Shown piece after piece: positions 1 through 8,485 of a stretch of DNA of 64,000 bases. This stretch comes from Candidatus Limosilactobacillus intestinipullorum (GTDB lineage Bacteria > Bacillota > Bacilli > Lactobacillales > Lactobacillaceae), in the NCBI GenBank assembly GCA_019117185.1, contig DXAF01000041.1:1-64000 (forward strand), read 5' to 3'. The first letter of the stretch is position 1; each line of letters opens with the position of its first letter. Position numbers and translations under genes: made by a program. Under the pieces are notes generated by a model, which ran no database searches, was not told the origin of the DNA, and saw only the letters and a list, made by a program, of their open reading frames with translations.

Positions 1-575
<575 letters not shown>

Positions 576-579
576 GCAT

Positions 580-1332
580 TTAATGGTTAACTATTTCTAA
601 AAAAGTCCGGGGATCGAGGCTGTCAGTGCCTACCAGAACGCCATCAATATCGCTTTTTGCCATCATTGCCCTGGCGTTGGCCGGCGTCACACTGCCGCCA
701 TAGAGGATCCGAACATTATTAGCAACGTCCTCCCCGTACATATCATTGATAGTCTGACGAATTAGGTAGCACCCCTCCTCGGCTTGATCGGAATCCGCGC
801 TTTGACCACTGCCAATCGCCCAGGAAGGCTCGTAAGCTACGGTGACATTACAGATATCCGCCTCGCTCAGCCCCTTCAGGTCAGCTAAAATCCGGTTGAC
901 CGCCCAGTGAATTTTATCATCAGCCGCAATTCGCCGAGCCATCGTATCATCACAGCAGACGATTGGACACAGGCCATTGCGGAGGGCCGCCTTTACCTTT
1001 TTATTAATCAATTCGTCGTCTTCGTGGAAGTAGTTCCGCCGCTCCGAGTGGCCTAAAATCACGTGGTGAATTCCCGCCTGGTAGAGAGCATAGGGACTCG
1101 TCTCGCCAGTATAAGCCCCCTCGTCTTGGTAATAGCAGTTTTCCGCCATTACTTTCAACGGGGACCCGGCGGCTGCCTGAACCATTGGAACCAGGGAAAG
1201 GGTGGGCGCCGCCAGTGCTGTTTGCAGCTGGTCAGCCGGTGGTAGCTGATCCTTGACCTGGTTAACAAAAGCCACCGCTTCCGCTACCGTCTTGTGCATC
1301 TTCCAGTTGCCAGCAATAATCGGAATACGCAT
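580..1332 (-). CDS. tpiA: Triosephosphate isomerase
   Basis: Interconverts dihydroxyacetone phosphate and glyceraldehyde 3-phosphate. The 250-residue protein has the N9/K11 pair in AGNWKMHK, the GHSERR motif with His95, and the [11 protein letters not shown] active-site loop with Glu168, so all catalytic residues are present. The chosen ATG follows an AGGAGGAAT ribosome binding site; the longer reading frame reaching 1365 has no such site and extends into the upstream hairpin. It is the third gene of the gap-pgk-tpiA operon. In a heterofermentative lactobacillus triose isomerase is not needed for the phosphoketolase route, so its main role may be in glycerol-phosphate and fructose metabolism (inference). 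Confidence 0.97.
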   Translation of the reverse strand: MRIPIIAGNWKMHKTVAEAVAFVNQVKDQLPPADQLQTALAAPTLSLVPMVQAAAGSPLKVMAENCYYQDEGAYTGETSPYALYQAGIHHVILGHSERRNYFHEDDELINKKVKAALRNGLCPIVCCDDTMARRIAADDKIHWAVNRILADLKGLSEADICNVTVAYEPSWAIGSGQSADSDQAEEGCYLIRQTINDMYGEDVANNVRILYGGSVTPANARAMMAKSDIDGVLVGTDSLDPRTFLEIVNH

Positions 1333-1345
1333 CTTGATTCCTCCT

Positions 1346-1381
1346 AAAAAGGGCGGAAACCGCATCTACGGTTACCGTCCT
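1346..1381 (-). terminator. Terminator-like hairpin between pgk and tpiA
   Basis: On the minus strand AGGACGGTAACCG pairs with CGGTTTCCGCCCT with few mismatches and is followed directly by TTTTT, all within the 68-base gap between pgk and tpiA. The U tract also overlaps the region just before the tpiA ribosome binding site. It could act as a partial terminator or as an RNA processing or stability element; read-through must occur if tpiA has no promoter of its own. Confidence 0.55.
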
Positions 1382-1400
1382 CTTCGTAACTAAATTATTA

Positions 1401-2606
1401 TTACTTTTCAGAAATTGCAGCAATTCCTGGCAGAGTCTTCCCTTCAAGGTAGGTCAGTGAAGCACCACCACCAGTGGAAATGTGGGTCAGCTTGTCAGCG
1501 ACGCCCAATTCCTTAACAGCAGCAGTAGAGTCCCCACCACCGACAATGGTCGTAGCGTCAGTCAAAGTCCCAAGGAACTTACCGATTTCCAGCGTTCCCT
1601 TGGCGAAGTTTGGCATTTCAAAGACACCCATTGGGCCGTTCCAAACAACGGTCTTAGCATCCTTCAGAACGTTTTCGAATTCTTCCACGGACTTTGGACC
1701 AATGTCGAGGGCCATCCAGCCGTCGTCAATGTCGCCTTCAACGACCTTAGTGTCAGCATCGTTATTGAACTTGTCAGCGACAACGTTGTCAATTGGCAGA
1801 ACCAGCTTGTCACCGGCCTTGTCCAGGATTTGCTTAGCGACGTCGATCTTGTCCTTTTCAACTAGGGAGTTACCAACCTTGATCCCTTTGGCAGCGTAGA
1901 AGGTGTAAGCCATCCCACCACCGATGATGATCTTGTCGGCCTTGTCGAGCAGGTTGTCGATCACGCCGATCTTGTCGGAAACCTTAGCACCACCTAAGAT
2001 GGCAACAAATGGCCGTTCTGGGTTGTCCACGGCGTCACCCAAGAACTTGATTTCCTTTTCCATCAGGTAACCGGCAGCAGCCTTGCCTGGCTTGTTAGTA
2101 GCGATTCCAACGTTGGAAGCGTGCTTCCGGTGGGCAGTACCGAAGGCGTCGTTAACGAAGACGTCTCCCAGTGAAGCCCAGTACTTGCCCAATTCAGGAT
2201 CGTTGCCGGATTCGCGCTTGACGTATTCGCCATCCTTAACATCTTCGTAACGGGTGTTTTGAACGAGCAAAACATCACCGTTCTTCATGTTGTCAATGGC
2301 GTCTTCCAATTGCTTGCCTTCAGTTACGGGAACAAAGGTAACCGGCTTGTTCAGCAAGTTAGAAAGCCGTTCAGCGACTGGACGCATGGACAGGCCCGGC
2401 TTGTCTTCTTCCTTCTTTACCCGACCCAGGTGGGAGAACAGGATTGCCCGGCCACCATGATCAATCACATACTTAATCGTTGGCAGTGCTGCCACGATCC
2501 GGTTGTCGTCGCCAACAACGCCGTCCTTAATCGGAACGTTGAAGTCAACCCGCATCAATACCTTTTGGCCTTCTAAAGGAAGGTCTTCAACAGTTAATTT
2601 AGCCAT
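1401..2606 (-). CDS. pgk: Phosphoglycerate kinase
   Basis: Transfers phosphate from 1,3-bisphosphoglycerate to ADP, giving the first glycolytic ATP. The 401-residue protein starts [19 protein letters not shown], followed by VDFNVP, the family signature, and carries GGAKVSDKI, the WNGPMGVFE nucleotide-binding loop and [13 protein letters not shown] near the C-terminus. The start at 2606 is supported by an AAGGAGG site; a longer frame would run through the preceding terminator-like hairpin. Second gene of the gap operon. Length and motifs are normal. Confidence 0.98.
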   Translation of the reverse strand: MAKLTVEDLPLEGQKVLMRVDFNVPIKDGVVGDDNRIVAALPTIKYVIDHGGRAILFSHLGRVKKEEDKPGLSMRPVAERLSNLLNKPVTFVPVTEGKQLEDAIDNMKNGDVLLVQNTRYEDVKDGEYVKRESGNDPELGKYWASLGDVFVNDAFGTAHRKHASNVGIATNKPGKAAAGYLMEKEIKFLGDAVDNPERPFVAILGGAKVSDKIGVIDNLLDKADKIIIGGGMAYTFYAAKGIKVGNSLVEKDKIDVAKQILDKAGDKLVLPIDNVVADKFNNDADTKVVEGDIDDGWMALDIGPKSVEEFENVLKDAKTVVWNGPMGVFEMPNFAKGTLEIGKFLGTLTDATTIVGGGDSTAAVKELGVADKLTHISTGGGASLTYLEGKTLPGIAAISEK

Positions 2607-2630
2607 GTGAGTATTTACCTCCTTCTTGTT

Positions 2631-2660
2631 AAAAAAGCGGGCGGAGTTTCCTCCTCCCGC
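2631..2660 (-). terminator. Intrinsic terminator-like hairpin between gap and pgk
   Basis: On the minus strand GCGGGAGGAG and CTCCGCCCGC form a 10-base stem with one mismatch and a GAAA loop, followed by TTTTTT. This has every feature of an intrinsic terminator yet lies inside the 85-base gap between two genes that are normally cotranscribed. The likely effect is a high gap-to-pgk transcript ratio through partial termination, or 3-prime protection of a processed gap mRNA. Confidence 0.7.
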
Positions 2661-2691
2661 CATTAATTCATTTCCTTGGTTCAGGGATGAA

Positions 2692-3705
2692 TTACAGATT
2701 TGCAAAGTGAAGCAGAGTCCGGATCATGTTGCTGGTGAAACCGTATTCGTTGTCGTACCAAGCAACAGTCTTAACTAATTGTGAACCGTCGTCGCCTTCC
2801 ATGATTTCAGTTTGTGAAGGGTCAAAGACAGAACCAAAGGTAGAACCAATGATATCAGTTGAAACGATTGGGTCTTCAGTGTAACCAAAGGCTTCGTTAC
2901 CTTCAGTAGCCTTCTTCATGGCATCGTTGATTTGGTCAACAGTAACCTTCTTGTCCAGAATGGAAACAAGTTCAGTCAAGGAACCGTCAACAACACCAAC
3001 CCGTTGTGCGTGACCAGAAAGCTTACCGTTCAATTCTGGGATAACCAGGCCGATAGCCTTGGCAGCACCAGATGAGTGAGGAATAGTGTTGATGCTTGCA
3101 GTACGGTTGTTACGCATCTTCTTGCCACGAGGGCCATCCAGGATAGCTTGGGTGGAAGTAAATGCGTGGATGGTAGTCATAGTACCAACCTTGATACCGA
3201 AGTTCTTGTTAAGGAAGTATGCCATTGGAGCAAGGCAACTAGTCGTGCAAGAACCAGCTGAAACGATCTTGTCGTCAGCCTTAAGAGTATCCAAGTTAAC
3301 ACCAGGAACAACAGTAGGAATGTTACCAGCAGGTGCGGAAATCAGAACACGCTTTGCACCAGCATCCAAGTGAGCTTGTGACTTTTCTGCTGAAGTGTAG
3401 AAACCAGTACATTCAAGAACAAAGTCAACACCATCGTTCTTTACCCAAGGAATGTTCCGTGCATCGCGTTCTGCGTATACTGGGTATTCCTTACCATCAA
3501 CAACGATTCCCTTGTCAGTTGATGAAACTTCACCAGGGAACTTGCCGTGAGTTGAGTCGTACTTCAGTAAGTAAGCAAGCATGGAAGGAGTAGTCAAATC
3601 GTTGATAGCTACAACTTCGATGTCGCTAGTGTTGAGTTCGTGAATACGACGGAATGCTAAACGACCAATACGGCCGAAACCGTTAATACCAATCTTTACA
3701 GTCAT
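2692..3705 (-). CDS. gap: Glyceraldehyde-3-phosphate dehydrogenase
   Basis: NAD-dependent oxidation and phosphorylation of glyceraldehyde 3-phosphate. The 337-residue protein has the NGFGRIGR Rossmann motif at residues 8-15, an acidic residue (Asp36 in INDLTT) that favours NAD over NADP, the catalytic Cys153 in SCTTSC and the base His180 in TIHAFTSTQ. The usual Asn of SCTTNC is Ser here. An AGGAGGAAA site precedes the ATG. It is the first gene of the operon; the CggR repressor gene found upstream of gap in many relatives is absent, the next feature upstream being a divergent tRNA. Confidence 0.98.
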   Translation of the reverse strand: MTVKIGINGFGRIGRLAFRRIHELNTSDIEVVAINDLTTPSMLAYLLKYDSTHGKFPGEVSSTDKGIVVDGKEYPVYAERDARNIPWVKNDGVDFVLECTGFYTSAEKSQAHLDAGAKRVLISAPAGNIPTVVPGVNLDTLKADDKIVSAGSCTTSCLAPMAYFLNKNFGIKVGTMTTIHAFTSTQAILDGPRGKKMRNNRTASINTIPHSSGAAKAIGLVIPELNGKLSGHAQRVGVVDGSLTELVSILDKKVTVDQINDAMKKATEGNEAFGYTEDPIVSTDIIGSTFGSVFDPSQTEIMEGDDGSQLVKTVAWYDNEYGFTSNMIRTLLHFANL

Positions 3706-3742
3706 ACTGCAATTTCCTCCTTTAGGAAAACATAAATTAGTG

Positions 3743-3787
3743 TCCCTATTTAGCAGGGGCTGACCGAAGCAGCCTTGTTAAACAAGG
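3743..3787 (-). other. Structured 5' leader of the gap mRNA
   Basis: The roughly 100-base untranslated leader contains three adjacent small stem-loops on the minus strand: CCTTGTTTAACAAGG, GGCTG...CAGCC closed by a CTTCGGT loop, and CCCTGCTAAATAGGG. I recognise no riboswitch class. Such leaders commonly protect highly expressed glycolytic mRNAs from decay, which is the simplest explanation here. Confidence 0.4.
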
Positions 3788-3807
3788 TACAAAACCTTAC
3801 GACCTTA

Positions 3808-3836
3808 ATAATACTCATCTTGTTTTGAATTGTCTA
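3808..3836 (-). promoter_or_regulatory. Promoter of the gap-pgk-tpiA operon
   Basis: TAGACA and TATTAT separated by 17 bases, on the minus strand, about 100 bases before gap. The -35 differs from consensus at one base. No CggR operator-like repeat or cre site is obvious around it. Confidence 0.6.
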
Positions 3837-3905
3837 TTCAATCACCTCAGAAATTTTGAATTTTCTGGTGAAACCGTTATCTTGATTAAAAATTTCAAAT
3901 AATAC

Positions 3906-3934
3906 TTGCAATTCGAAATAGAATAGGATAATAT
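3906..3934 (+). promoter_or_regulatory. Promoter of tRNA-Arg
   Basis: TTGCAA and TAATAT with a 17-base spacer, ending 13 bases before the mature tRNA 5' end. It is divergent from the gap promoter, and the two start regions are about 100 bases apart. Confidence 0.5.
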
Positions 3935-3947
3935 ACTATTTGTTGAC

Positions 3948-4019
3948 GCGCCCTTAGTGTAATGGATCGCACGTGAGATTCCGGTTCTCGAGATCCGAGT
4001 TCGACTCTCGGGGGGCGCA
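3948..4019 (+). tRNA. tRNA-Arg (anticodon CCG)
   Basis: A full cloverleaf can be folded: acceptor GCGCCCT/GGGGCGC with discriminator A at 4019, D stem GTGT/GCAC, anticodon stem TGAGA/TCTCG around loop TTCCGGT, and T stem CCGAG/CTCGG around TTCGACT. The anticodon at 3981-3983 is CCG, reading CGG codons, which are frequent in this GC-rich genome. The 3' CCA is not encoded and must be added by CCA-adding enzyme. It is a single tRNA, not part of an rRNA cluster. Confidence 0.95.
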
Positions 4020-4029
4020 TTAGTAATGA

Positions 4030-4064
4030 AGTGGACCAGCATGTATTTGCTGGTCCACTTTTTT
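4030..4064 (+). terminator. Terminator of tRNA-Arg
   Basis: AGTGGACCAGCA and TGCTGGTCCACT form a perfect 12-base stem with a TGTATT loop, followed by a T run. It starts 11 bases after the tRNA. Confidence 0.9.
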
Positions 4065-4082
4065 CAATACCAAATGAGTCCA

Positions 4083-4128
4083 AAGCGGCCTCCAGCATTC
4101 GGATTTTTTCGAACGCTGGAGGCCGCTT
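4083..4128. repeat. Intergenic stem-loop, family copy 1
   Basis: AAGCGGCCTCCAGC pairs perfectly with GCTGGAGGCCGCTT; after one A-C mismatch the inner arms TTCG and CGAA also pair around a T-rich loop. It is the first of six related hairpins in this window that share the inner TTCGG/CCGAA arms. It sits between two ordinary terminators, so termination is not an obvious need at this place. Confidence 0.8.
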
Positions 4129-4145
4129 CATTATTTTGGATAATA

Positions 4146-4176
4146 AAAAAGAGGTTGGAAACCCCGACCTCTTTAT
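4146..4176 (-). terminator. Terminator of the 43-aa gene
   Basis: AAAGAGGT and ACCTCTTT form a stem interrupted by a partly paired GC-rich loop; on the minus strand it is followed by TTTTTTATT. It begins within 10 bases of the stop codon of the small minus-strand gene. Confidence 0.75.
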
Positions 4177-4181
4177 ATCGA

Positions 4182-4313
4182 CTACTTTTCGTCAGCTGGC
4201 TTTTCCTTAGCCCACTTGCGAATAGCTTCGATCTTCTTTTCTTTTAATGCTCGCTTGTACTTAGGAGCAACTGGGCGACGGCCTTGTACGCCGTATGGGT
4301 GTGCTTTACGCAT
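4182..4313 (-). CDS. 43-residue basic protein, function unknown
   Basis: A 43-codon gene starting MRKAHPYGVQGRRPVAPKYK and ending KEKPADEK. It has no membrane segment, no cysteine and no signal peptide; the first half is rich in Arg, Lys, Pro and Gly, the second half looks like a charged helix (KEKKIEAIRKWAKEKPADEK). Such composition suits an RNA- or ribosome-binding protein, but that is inference. Evidence that it is real: TAAGGAGGC ribosome binding site, near-perfect promoter TTGCTT-17-TATAAT and its own terminator. I do not recognise a named family. Confidence 0.8.
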   Translation of the reverse strand: MRKAHPYGVQGRRPVAPKYKRALKEKKIEAIRKWAKEKPADEK

Positions 4314-4358
4314 AGCTATATGCCTCCTTATTATGTACGTAAATTAATTAACGTTCCA

Positions 4359-4387
4359 ATTATACCGGGCTCAGAAATAAAAAGCAA
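4359..4387 (-). promoter_or_regulatory. Promoter of the 43-aa gene
   Basis: TTGCTT and a consensus TATAAT box at exactly 17 bases on the minus strand, about 45 bases before the start codon. The rest of the gap from 4388 to 4547 is AT-rich and holds nothing I recognise. Confidence 0.75.
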
Positions 4388-4547
4388 CCCTTGTACAGAT
4401 TTCATATTAGCCCACTTTCAAAAAACGATTATTTTTTATTTTACTAGGCCAATTTTATTACCGAACTAGCCTTAGGGGCCCAAGGGCTTTCAAAATAAGA
4501 CTAGACCAATTTCCATATGTCAGATAGAATCGCTGCCATAATCACGG

Positions 4548-4576
4548 TTGTAAACTAGACCATTATGGTATATCAT
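4548..4576 (+). promoter_or_regulatory. Promoter of the 37-aa gene
   Basis: TTGTAA and TATCAT with a 17-base spacer, about 54 bases before the small start codon. No operator motif is recognised. Confidence 0.5.
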
Positions 4577-4630
4577 AATAATGTCTTAAAAGGGAACTGA
4601 AAACAAATAACCAATGGGAGGTTAATTACC

Positions 4631-4744
4631 ATGACTAATACCAAGGAATTAAACATCTTTTTAACTAACACCGACTGGCGGGCACTTGATCAACAAGTCG
4701 CCGATGTCGAGATGGACCTACTTTGCGCCGGTATTAATAAGTAA
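4631..4744 (+). CDS. 37-residue peptide, function unknown
   Basis: A 37-codon gene beginning MTNTKELNIFLTNTDWRALD and ending LLCAGINK. The ATG follows a GGGAGG ribosome binding site with ideal spacing, a promoter lies upstream and a hairpin terminator directly follows the stop, so it forms a complete one-gene transcript. The peptide is acidic with a short hydrophobic stretch and one cysteine five residues from the end; there is no membrane segment and no double-glycine leader. It could be a small regulatory protein, a peptide precursor or a leader-like ORF. I know no family for it. Confidence 0.65.
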   Translation: MTNTKELNIFLTNTDWRALDQQVADVEMDLLCAGINK

Positions 4745-4758
4745 ATAACAACTAACCT

Positions 4759-4800
4759 AACGGCTGTGGAATTTTATCATTCCCAGTCGTTTTACTTTTT
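4759..4800 (+). terminator. Terminator of the 37-aa gene
   Basis: AACGGCTGTGGAAT pairs with ATTCCCAGTCGTT with two interruptions, followed by a T-rich tract. It starts 15 bases after the small gene and isolates it from clpP. Confidence 0.8.
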
Positions 4801-4856
4801 TTGCGGCCAATATCAGGTATAATAACTAGCAATTAATTAGTTCGGTTGGCAAAACA

Positions 4857-4873
4857 TTTGACCTTTTTTGACC
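4857..4873 (-). promoter_or_regulatory. CtsR operator before clpP
   Basis: TTTGACCTTTTTTGACC on the plus strand is the exact complement of the CtsR heptad repeat GGTCAAAnAnGGTCAAA. It covers the -35 box of the clpP promoter, the typical repressing position for CtsR. The ctsR gene itself is not in the window. Confidence 0.92.
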
Positions 4874-4886
4874 AATCGAGTATAGT
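4858..4886 (+). promoter_or_regulatory. clpP promoter
   Basis: TTGACC at 4858-4863 and TATAGT at 4881-4886 with a 17-base spacer. The CtsR box covers the -35, and a CIRCE-like sequence begins 12 bases after the -10, inside the transcribed leader. Confidence 0.85.
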
Positions 4887-4897
4887 AATAATATCAG

Positions 4898-4924
4898 TTA
4901 GCAATATTTGCTGACGAGTGCTAA
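4898..4924 (+). promoter_or_regulatory. CIRCE-like HrcA operator before clpP
   Basis: TTAGCAATA, nine bases, then GAGTGCTAA. The right arm is a perfect CIRCE arm and the left arm matches six of nine positions, with the correct 9-base spacing and the usual location just after the -10. This suggests HrcA control in addition to CtsR. The weak left arm means binding is not assured. Confidence 0.65.
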
Positions 4925-4944
4925 TTTACAAGGAGGCCACATTA

Positions 4945-5538
4945 ATGAACTTAGTTCCAACCGTCATTGAGCAGTCATCACGCGGTGAACGTGCTTATGA
5001 TATCTACTCACGGCTTCTGAAGGACCGGATCATCATGTTATCTGGTCCAATTGAAGACGAAATGGCAAACTCAATTGTTGCGCAACTACTCTTCTTGGAT
5101 GCGCAAGACTCAACTAAAGACATTTACTTATACATTAACTCACCTGGTGGTGTCGTTACTTCTGGGATGGCGATCTACGATACGATGAACTTTATCAAGT
5201 CCGACGTCCAAACCATCGTCATCGGGATGGCCGCTTCAATGGCCAGTGTCCTGGTTTCATCCGGTACCAAGGGTAAGCGGTTCGGTTTACCACACTCCCA
5301 AGTCTTGATTCACCAACCATCTGGTGGTGCACAAGGTCAACAAACCGAAATTGAAATTGCGGCAACCGAAATTTTGAAGACCCGGAAGATGATTAATGAG
5401 ATCCTGTCGAAGAATTCTGGTCAACCAATTGAACAAATTAACCGTGATACGGAACGTGACCACTACTTAACTGCCCAAGAAGCGGTTGACTACGGTCTGC
5501 TTGACGGTATCATGGAGAATAATTCTAGTTTGAAGTAG
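4945..5538 (+). CDS. clpP: ATP-dependent Clp protease proteolytic subunit
   Basis: Serine protease that forms the double-ring chamber served by Clp ATPases and degrades misfolded and regulatory proteins. The 197-residue protein shows the catalytic triad Ser98 (GMAASMAS), His123 (LIHQPSGG) and Asp172, and the NSPGG oxyanion loop. The start [10 protein letters not shown] follows AAGGAGG; an earlier in-frame codon at 4918 lies within the CIRCE-like element and lacks a ribosome binding site. Monocistronic, followed by a strong terminator. Confidence 0.98.
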   Translation: MNLVPTVIEQSSRGERAYDIYSRLLKDRIIMLSGPIEDEMANSIVAQLLFLDAQDSTKDIYLYINSPGGVVTSGMAIYDTMNFIKSDVQTIVIGMAASMASVLVSSGTKGKRFGLPHSQVLIHQPSGGAQGQQTEIEIAATEILKTRKMINEILSKNSGQPIEQINRDTERDHYLTAQEAVDYGLLDGIMENNSSLK

Positions 5539-5560
5539 CCGTCGGATTAGGTAAGTAAAG

Positions 5561-5594
5561 AAGTGGATGGGGAAATTTCCCCATCCACTTTTTT
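5561..5594. terminator. Bidirectional terminator between clpP and whiA
   Basis: AAGTGGATGGGGAAA pairs with TTTCCCCATCCACTT as a perfect palindrome, followed by a T run on the plus strand. It serves clpP and, being three bases from the whiA stop, probably whiA as well. Confidence 0.88.
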
Positions 5595-5597
5595 ATA

Positions 5598-6536
5598 TTA
5601 CACAGATTTTGACATCCGCAATTCATCTGCATACGCGTTTAGCTTTCGCAGGCGGTGATTAACGCCGGACTTCGAAATTGGTCCACCGGGAACCAACTGA
5701 CCAAGTTCCTTCAAGCTAACCTCCTGATGGTTTAGCCGGGTCTGGGCAATCTCACGCAACTTATCCGGCAGGCTGGCCAACCCAACCGTCGACTCAATCA
5801 GCTTAATGTTTTCAATTTGCCGGGTCGACGCATTCGCAATCTTGTTCATGTTAGCATTCTCGCAGTTGACAAGGCGGTTAACCGAATTACGCATGTCACG
5901 CACAATCCGGACATTTTCAAACTGGAGCATCGAATTCGTCGCCCCAATCAGGGACATGAAGTTAGCAATCTTCTCGGCTTCCTTGAGGTAAACAATGTAA
6001 CCACTACGCCGGGCCGTGGTTTGGGCATTTAAGCCAAACTTATTCATCATTTCCGCAATCATCTCGTTGTGCTCTTGGTAAAGGGAATAGATCTCCAGGT
6101 GGTAGCGGGAAGTTTCCGGATTATTAACCGACCCCCCGGCTAAAAAGGCGCCCCGTAGGTATGACCGTACCATCCATTCATCCTTAAGCATTTCTAAGGG
6201 CACCTGCTCTTTGATTTGGTAGTTTTGCAAAATCCCCAAGTCATCTAATACCCGCTGGGCAGAGTAACGGAGCCGGACAATATACTGGTTGTTCTTCTTC
6301 AGCTTCATCTTGCGACGAACCACGATCTCACTTTCCACCTGGTAGAATTCCTTAAGCAAAGAATAGATTCGCCGGGCAATCGCTGGATTTTCGGTCTGGA
6401 TGTTTAAAACTAGCTGGCGGTTAGCAATGGCAATACTCCCATTCATCCGAATCAGTGCCATCAGTTCCGCCTGCGCGTTTTTCTGGTGCACTTTAATGGC
6501 GGTCAGTTCCTTTTTGACATCACTTGCGTAGGACAT
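5598..6536 (-). CDS. whiA: WhiA family DNA-binding regulator
   Basis: WhiA proteins combine a degenerate LAGLIDADG homing-endonuclease-like fold with a C-terminal helix-turn-helix; in Firmicutes WhiA affects cell division and chromosome segregation. The 312-residue sequence has the typical [12 protein letters not shown] start, the [15 protein letters not shown] region near residues 130-145 and the C-terminal HTH ([20 protein letters not shown]). It is last in the rapZ-yvcK-whiA operon with 13 bases to yvcK. In Bacillus crh follows this trio; no crh is found here. Confidence 0.95.
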   Translation of the reverse strand: MSYASDVKKELTAIKVHQKNAQAELMALIRMNGSIAIANRQLVLNIQTENPAIARRIYSLLKEFYQVESEIVVRRKMKLKKNNQYIVRLRYSAQRVLDDLGILQNYQIKEQVPLEMLKDEWMVRSYLRGAFLAGGSVNNPETSRYHLEIYSLYQEHNEMIAEMMNKFGLNAQTTARRSGYIVYLKEAEKIANFMSLIGATNSMLQFENVRIVRDMRNSVNRLVNCENANMNKIANASTRQIENIKLIESTVGLASLPDKLREIAQTRLNHQEVSLKELGQLVPGGPISKSGVNHRLRKLNAYADELRMSKSV

Positions 6537-6549
6537 GCCAACACCTCCT

Positions 6550-7536
6550 TTACTCGTGAACCTGATGAAGACGGTTCATTAATTCTGCGACGACCCGGTC
6601 ACGGTCATGGAAGGCCCCATTATCTCGTAGACGCAAGAAGTTAGCGCTAATTACCCGGCAATCCAGATCGCGCAGTCCTTGAAAGTCATGGCCCACGGGT
6701 TGGGAAATTTCATTCCATTGCTGGAAGTCGAGATAGTTTTTCGGGATCGGTTGGATATTAACCAGGACCGTGTCGATAAACTTCTTGCCCAGGTGCCGGT
6801 TTAGTACCCGGACATGGTCAGCATCGGTAAAGTGGTCGGTCTCGCCCTTTTGAGTCATGATGTTACAGATGTAGACTACCTCTGCCTTACTTTCGCAGAC
6901 CGCCTGCCCCACCTCTTTGATCATTAGGTTGGGCAGGATGCTCGTAAACAGGCTCCCCGGGCCAATCACGATTTGGTCAGCTTCCTTAATGGCCGCCAGG
7001 ACTTCTGGAACCGGTTTAATCTGATGTCCGTCCGCGTCGTCAGCCGGCGTTACCCACACCCGCTTAATTTGCTTATGGGCCGCCGTAATTTCTGATTCAC
7101 CACTCATAGTCGTGCCGTCTGTAAACTCGGTATTTAACGTCAATGGTTCGTTGGCCACCGGGTAGACGTGACCACGGATTTTCATCATTTCTGCTAATTC
7201 CTGAACAGCGGGGAAAATCCCGCCCTTCATCTCGGAAAGGGCCGAGATAATAAGGTTACCAATCGCATGCCCGGCAAAGAACTGGTCGTTGCTGTTAAAA
7301 CGATACTGGAAAACGTCTAATTCCAGCGGTGGTAGCTCAGAGAGGGCCACCAAAACGTTTCGAATATCACCAGGTGGTACGACGTTAATATAGTTGCGGA
7401 GGATTCCCGACGAGCCACCATCATCGGCGACAGTGACGACCGCCGTCACATCGGCATCTTGGTCCCGGAGCCCGCGGAGGACAACGGGTAACCCGGTGCC
7501 CCCACCGATCACAACAATTTTCGGTTTATGGATCAT
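6550..7536 (-). CDS. yvcK: YvcK/CofD-like gluconeogenesis factor
   Basis: YvcK is a cytosolic UDP-sugar-binding protein related to the CofD transferase fold, needed in Bacillus for growth on gluconeogenic carbon and linked to peptidoglycan synthesis. The 328-residue protein carries [15 protein letters not shown] near the N-terminus and [14 protein letters not shown], the family nucleotide-sugar motifs. It sits between rapZ and whiA with short gaps, the conserved Firmicute order. Confidence 0.94.
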   Translation of the reverse strand: MIHKPKIVVIGGGTGLPVVLRGLRDQDADVTAVVTVADDGGSSGILRNYINVVPPGDIRNVLVALSELPPLELDVFQYRFNSNDQFFAGHAIGNLIISALSEMKGGIFPAVQELAEMMKIRGHVYPVANEPLTLNTEFTDGTTMSGESEITAAHKQIKRVWVTPADDADGHQIKPVPEVLAAIKEADQIVIGPGSLFTSILPNLMIKEVGQAVCESKAEVVYICNIMTQKGETDHFTDADHVRVLNRHLGKKFIDTVLVNIQPIPKNYLDFQQWNEISQPVGHDFQGLRDLDCRVISANFLRLRDNGAFHDRDRVVAELMNRLHQVHE

Positions 7537-7550
7537 TTCAATTCTCCTTC

Positions 7551-8423
7551 CTACTTGGCCTTAGCAACATCACGGTGGTAGAGGTTAACCTTGTAGCCGG
7601 CGTGCTTGAGGTCGCCTGCAAGCTTGTTGGCAATGGTCACCGACCGGTGCTGACCACCCGTACAACCAATCGCCACGGTTAGGCTACTCTTGCCTTCCCG
7701 AATATAGCCCGGCAGTGCGTTTTTCAACAACGACAAAAGGTGGGCATAAAACTCCTGGGCCACGTCACTTTGCATTACATAATCTTGAACTGCCTGGTCG
7801 TTACCGGTCAAATGCTTTAACTCTGGGATGTAAAAGGGGTTCGGCAAAAAGCGGGCATCCATTACAATGTCAGCATCGAGCGGCAGGCCATACTTAAAGC
7901 CAAAGGACATTACCTCCACAAAGAAGTTACTCCCTTCGCCGTGGCTAAAAAGCTTGTTAATCCGCAATTTGAGGTTACGGGGCGTTAAGTCGGTCGTGTC
8001 AATAATTACATCGGCCTGACTCTTTAGTTCACTCAACAGCTGCCGTTCCGTCTCCACCCCGTCAAGGATCCGGCCTTGCCGGGCCAGCGGATGAAGGCGC
8101 CGGGTTTCCTTATACCGTGACACGAGTTTAACGTTATCCGCATCTAAAAACAGTAGTTTGACTGCCAGGTCGGCCCGCTGCTTAAGCTCGTTTAAGGTTG
8201 GCAGCACCTGGTCATAAAAGCCCCGCGAACGCAGGTCCATTACCATCGCAATCTTGGTAAACTCACCCGATTCCTTAATGACATCAACAAACTTCTCCGC
8301 CAAACTGGGTAGCATGTTGTCAATTACGAAGTAGCCAACGTCTTCAAAATCATGGACCGCCTGGGTTTTCCCAGCGCCACTCATCCCCGTGATGATTACT
8401 ACTTCCATCTTCTTAGTCTCCAC
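7551..8423 (-). CDS. rapZ: RapZ/YvcJ family nucleotide-binding protein
   Basis: P-loop protein hydrolysing GTP/ATP; in enterobacteria RapZ controls glucosamine synthesis through sRNA decay, while the Firmicute YvcJ role is less clear (competence-related in Bacillus). The 290-residue protein has the Walker A GMSGAGKT at about residues 13-20, a central RFLPNPFY motif and the C-terminal [10 protein letters not shown] signature. Two starts are possible: GTG at 8423 and ATG five codons later, each with a GGAG-like site; I kept the longer one. First gene of the rapZ-yvcK-whiA operon. Confidence 0.93.
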   Translation of the reverse strand: METKKMEVVIITGMSGAGKTQAVHDFEDVGYFVIDNMLPSLAEKFVDVIKESGEFTKIAMVMDLRSRGFYDQVLPTLNELKQRADLAVKLLFLDADNVKLVSRYKETRRLHPLARQGRILDGVETERQLLSELKSQADVIIDTTDLTPRNLKLRINKLFSHGEGSNFFVEVMSFGFKYGLPLDADIVMDARFLPNPFYIPELKHLTGNDQAVQDYVMQSDVAQEFYAHLLSLLKNALPGYIREGKSSLTVAIGCTGGQHRSVTIANKLAGDLKHAGYKVNLYHRDVAKAK

Positions 8424-8485
8424 TATTTCCCGCTCCTCTCAGACAAGTACTTACCAATTGTACCACACCAGGCCGGGCGTGTCTT

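Noticed and set aside
1474..1899. Long plus-strand reading frames opposite pgk (127 and 141 codons)
   Set aside because: Antisense shadows of a GC-biased, highly expressed gene; no start signals and no recognisable protein.
3842..4131. Minus-strand reading frames of 66 and 78 codons across the tRNA-Arg region
   Set aside because: They translate the tRNA gene and the stem-loop repeat; the peptide RVELGSREPESHVRS is a common tRNA artefact, and there is no ribosome binding site.
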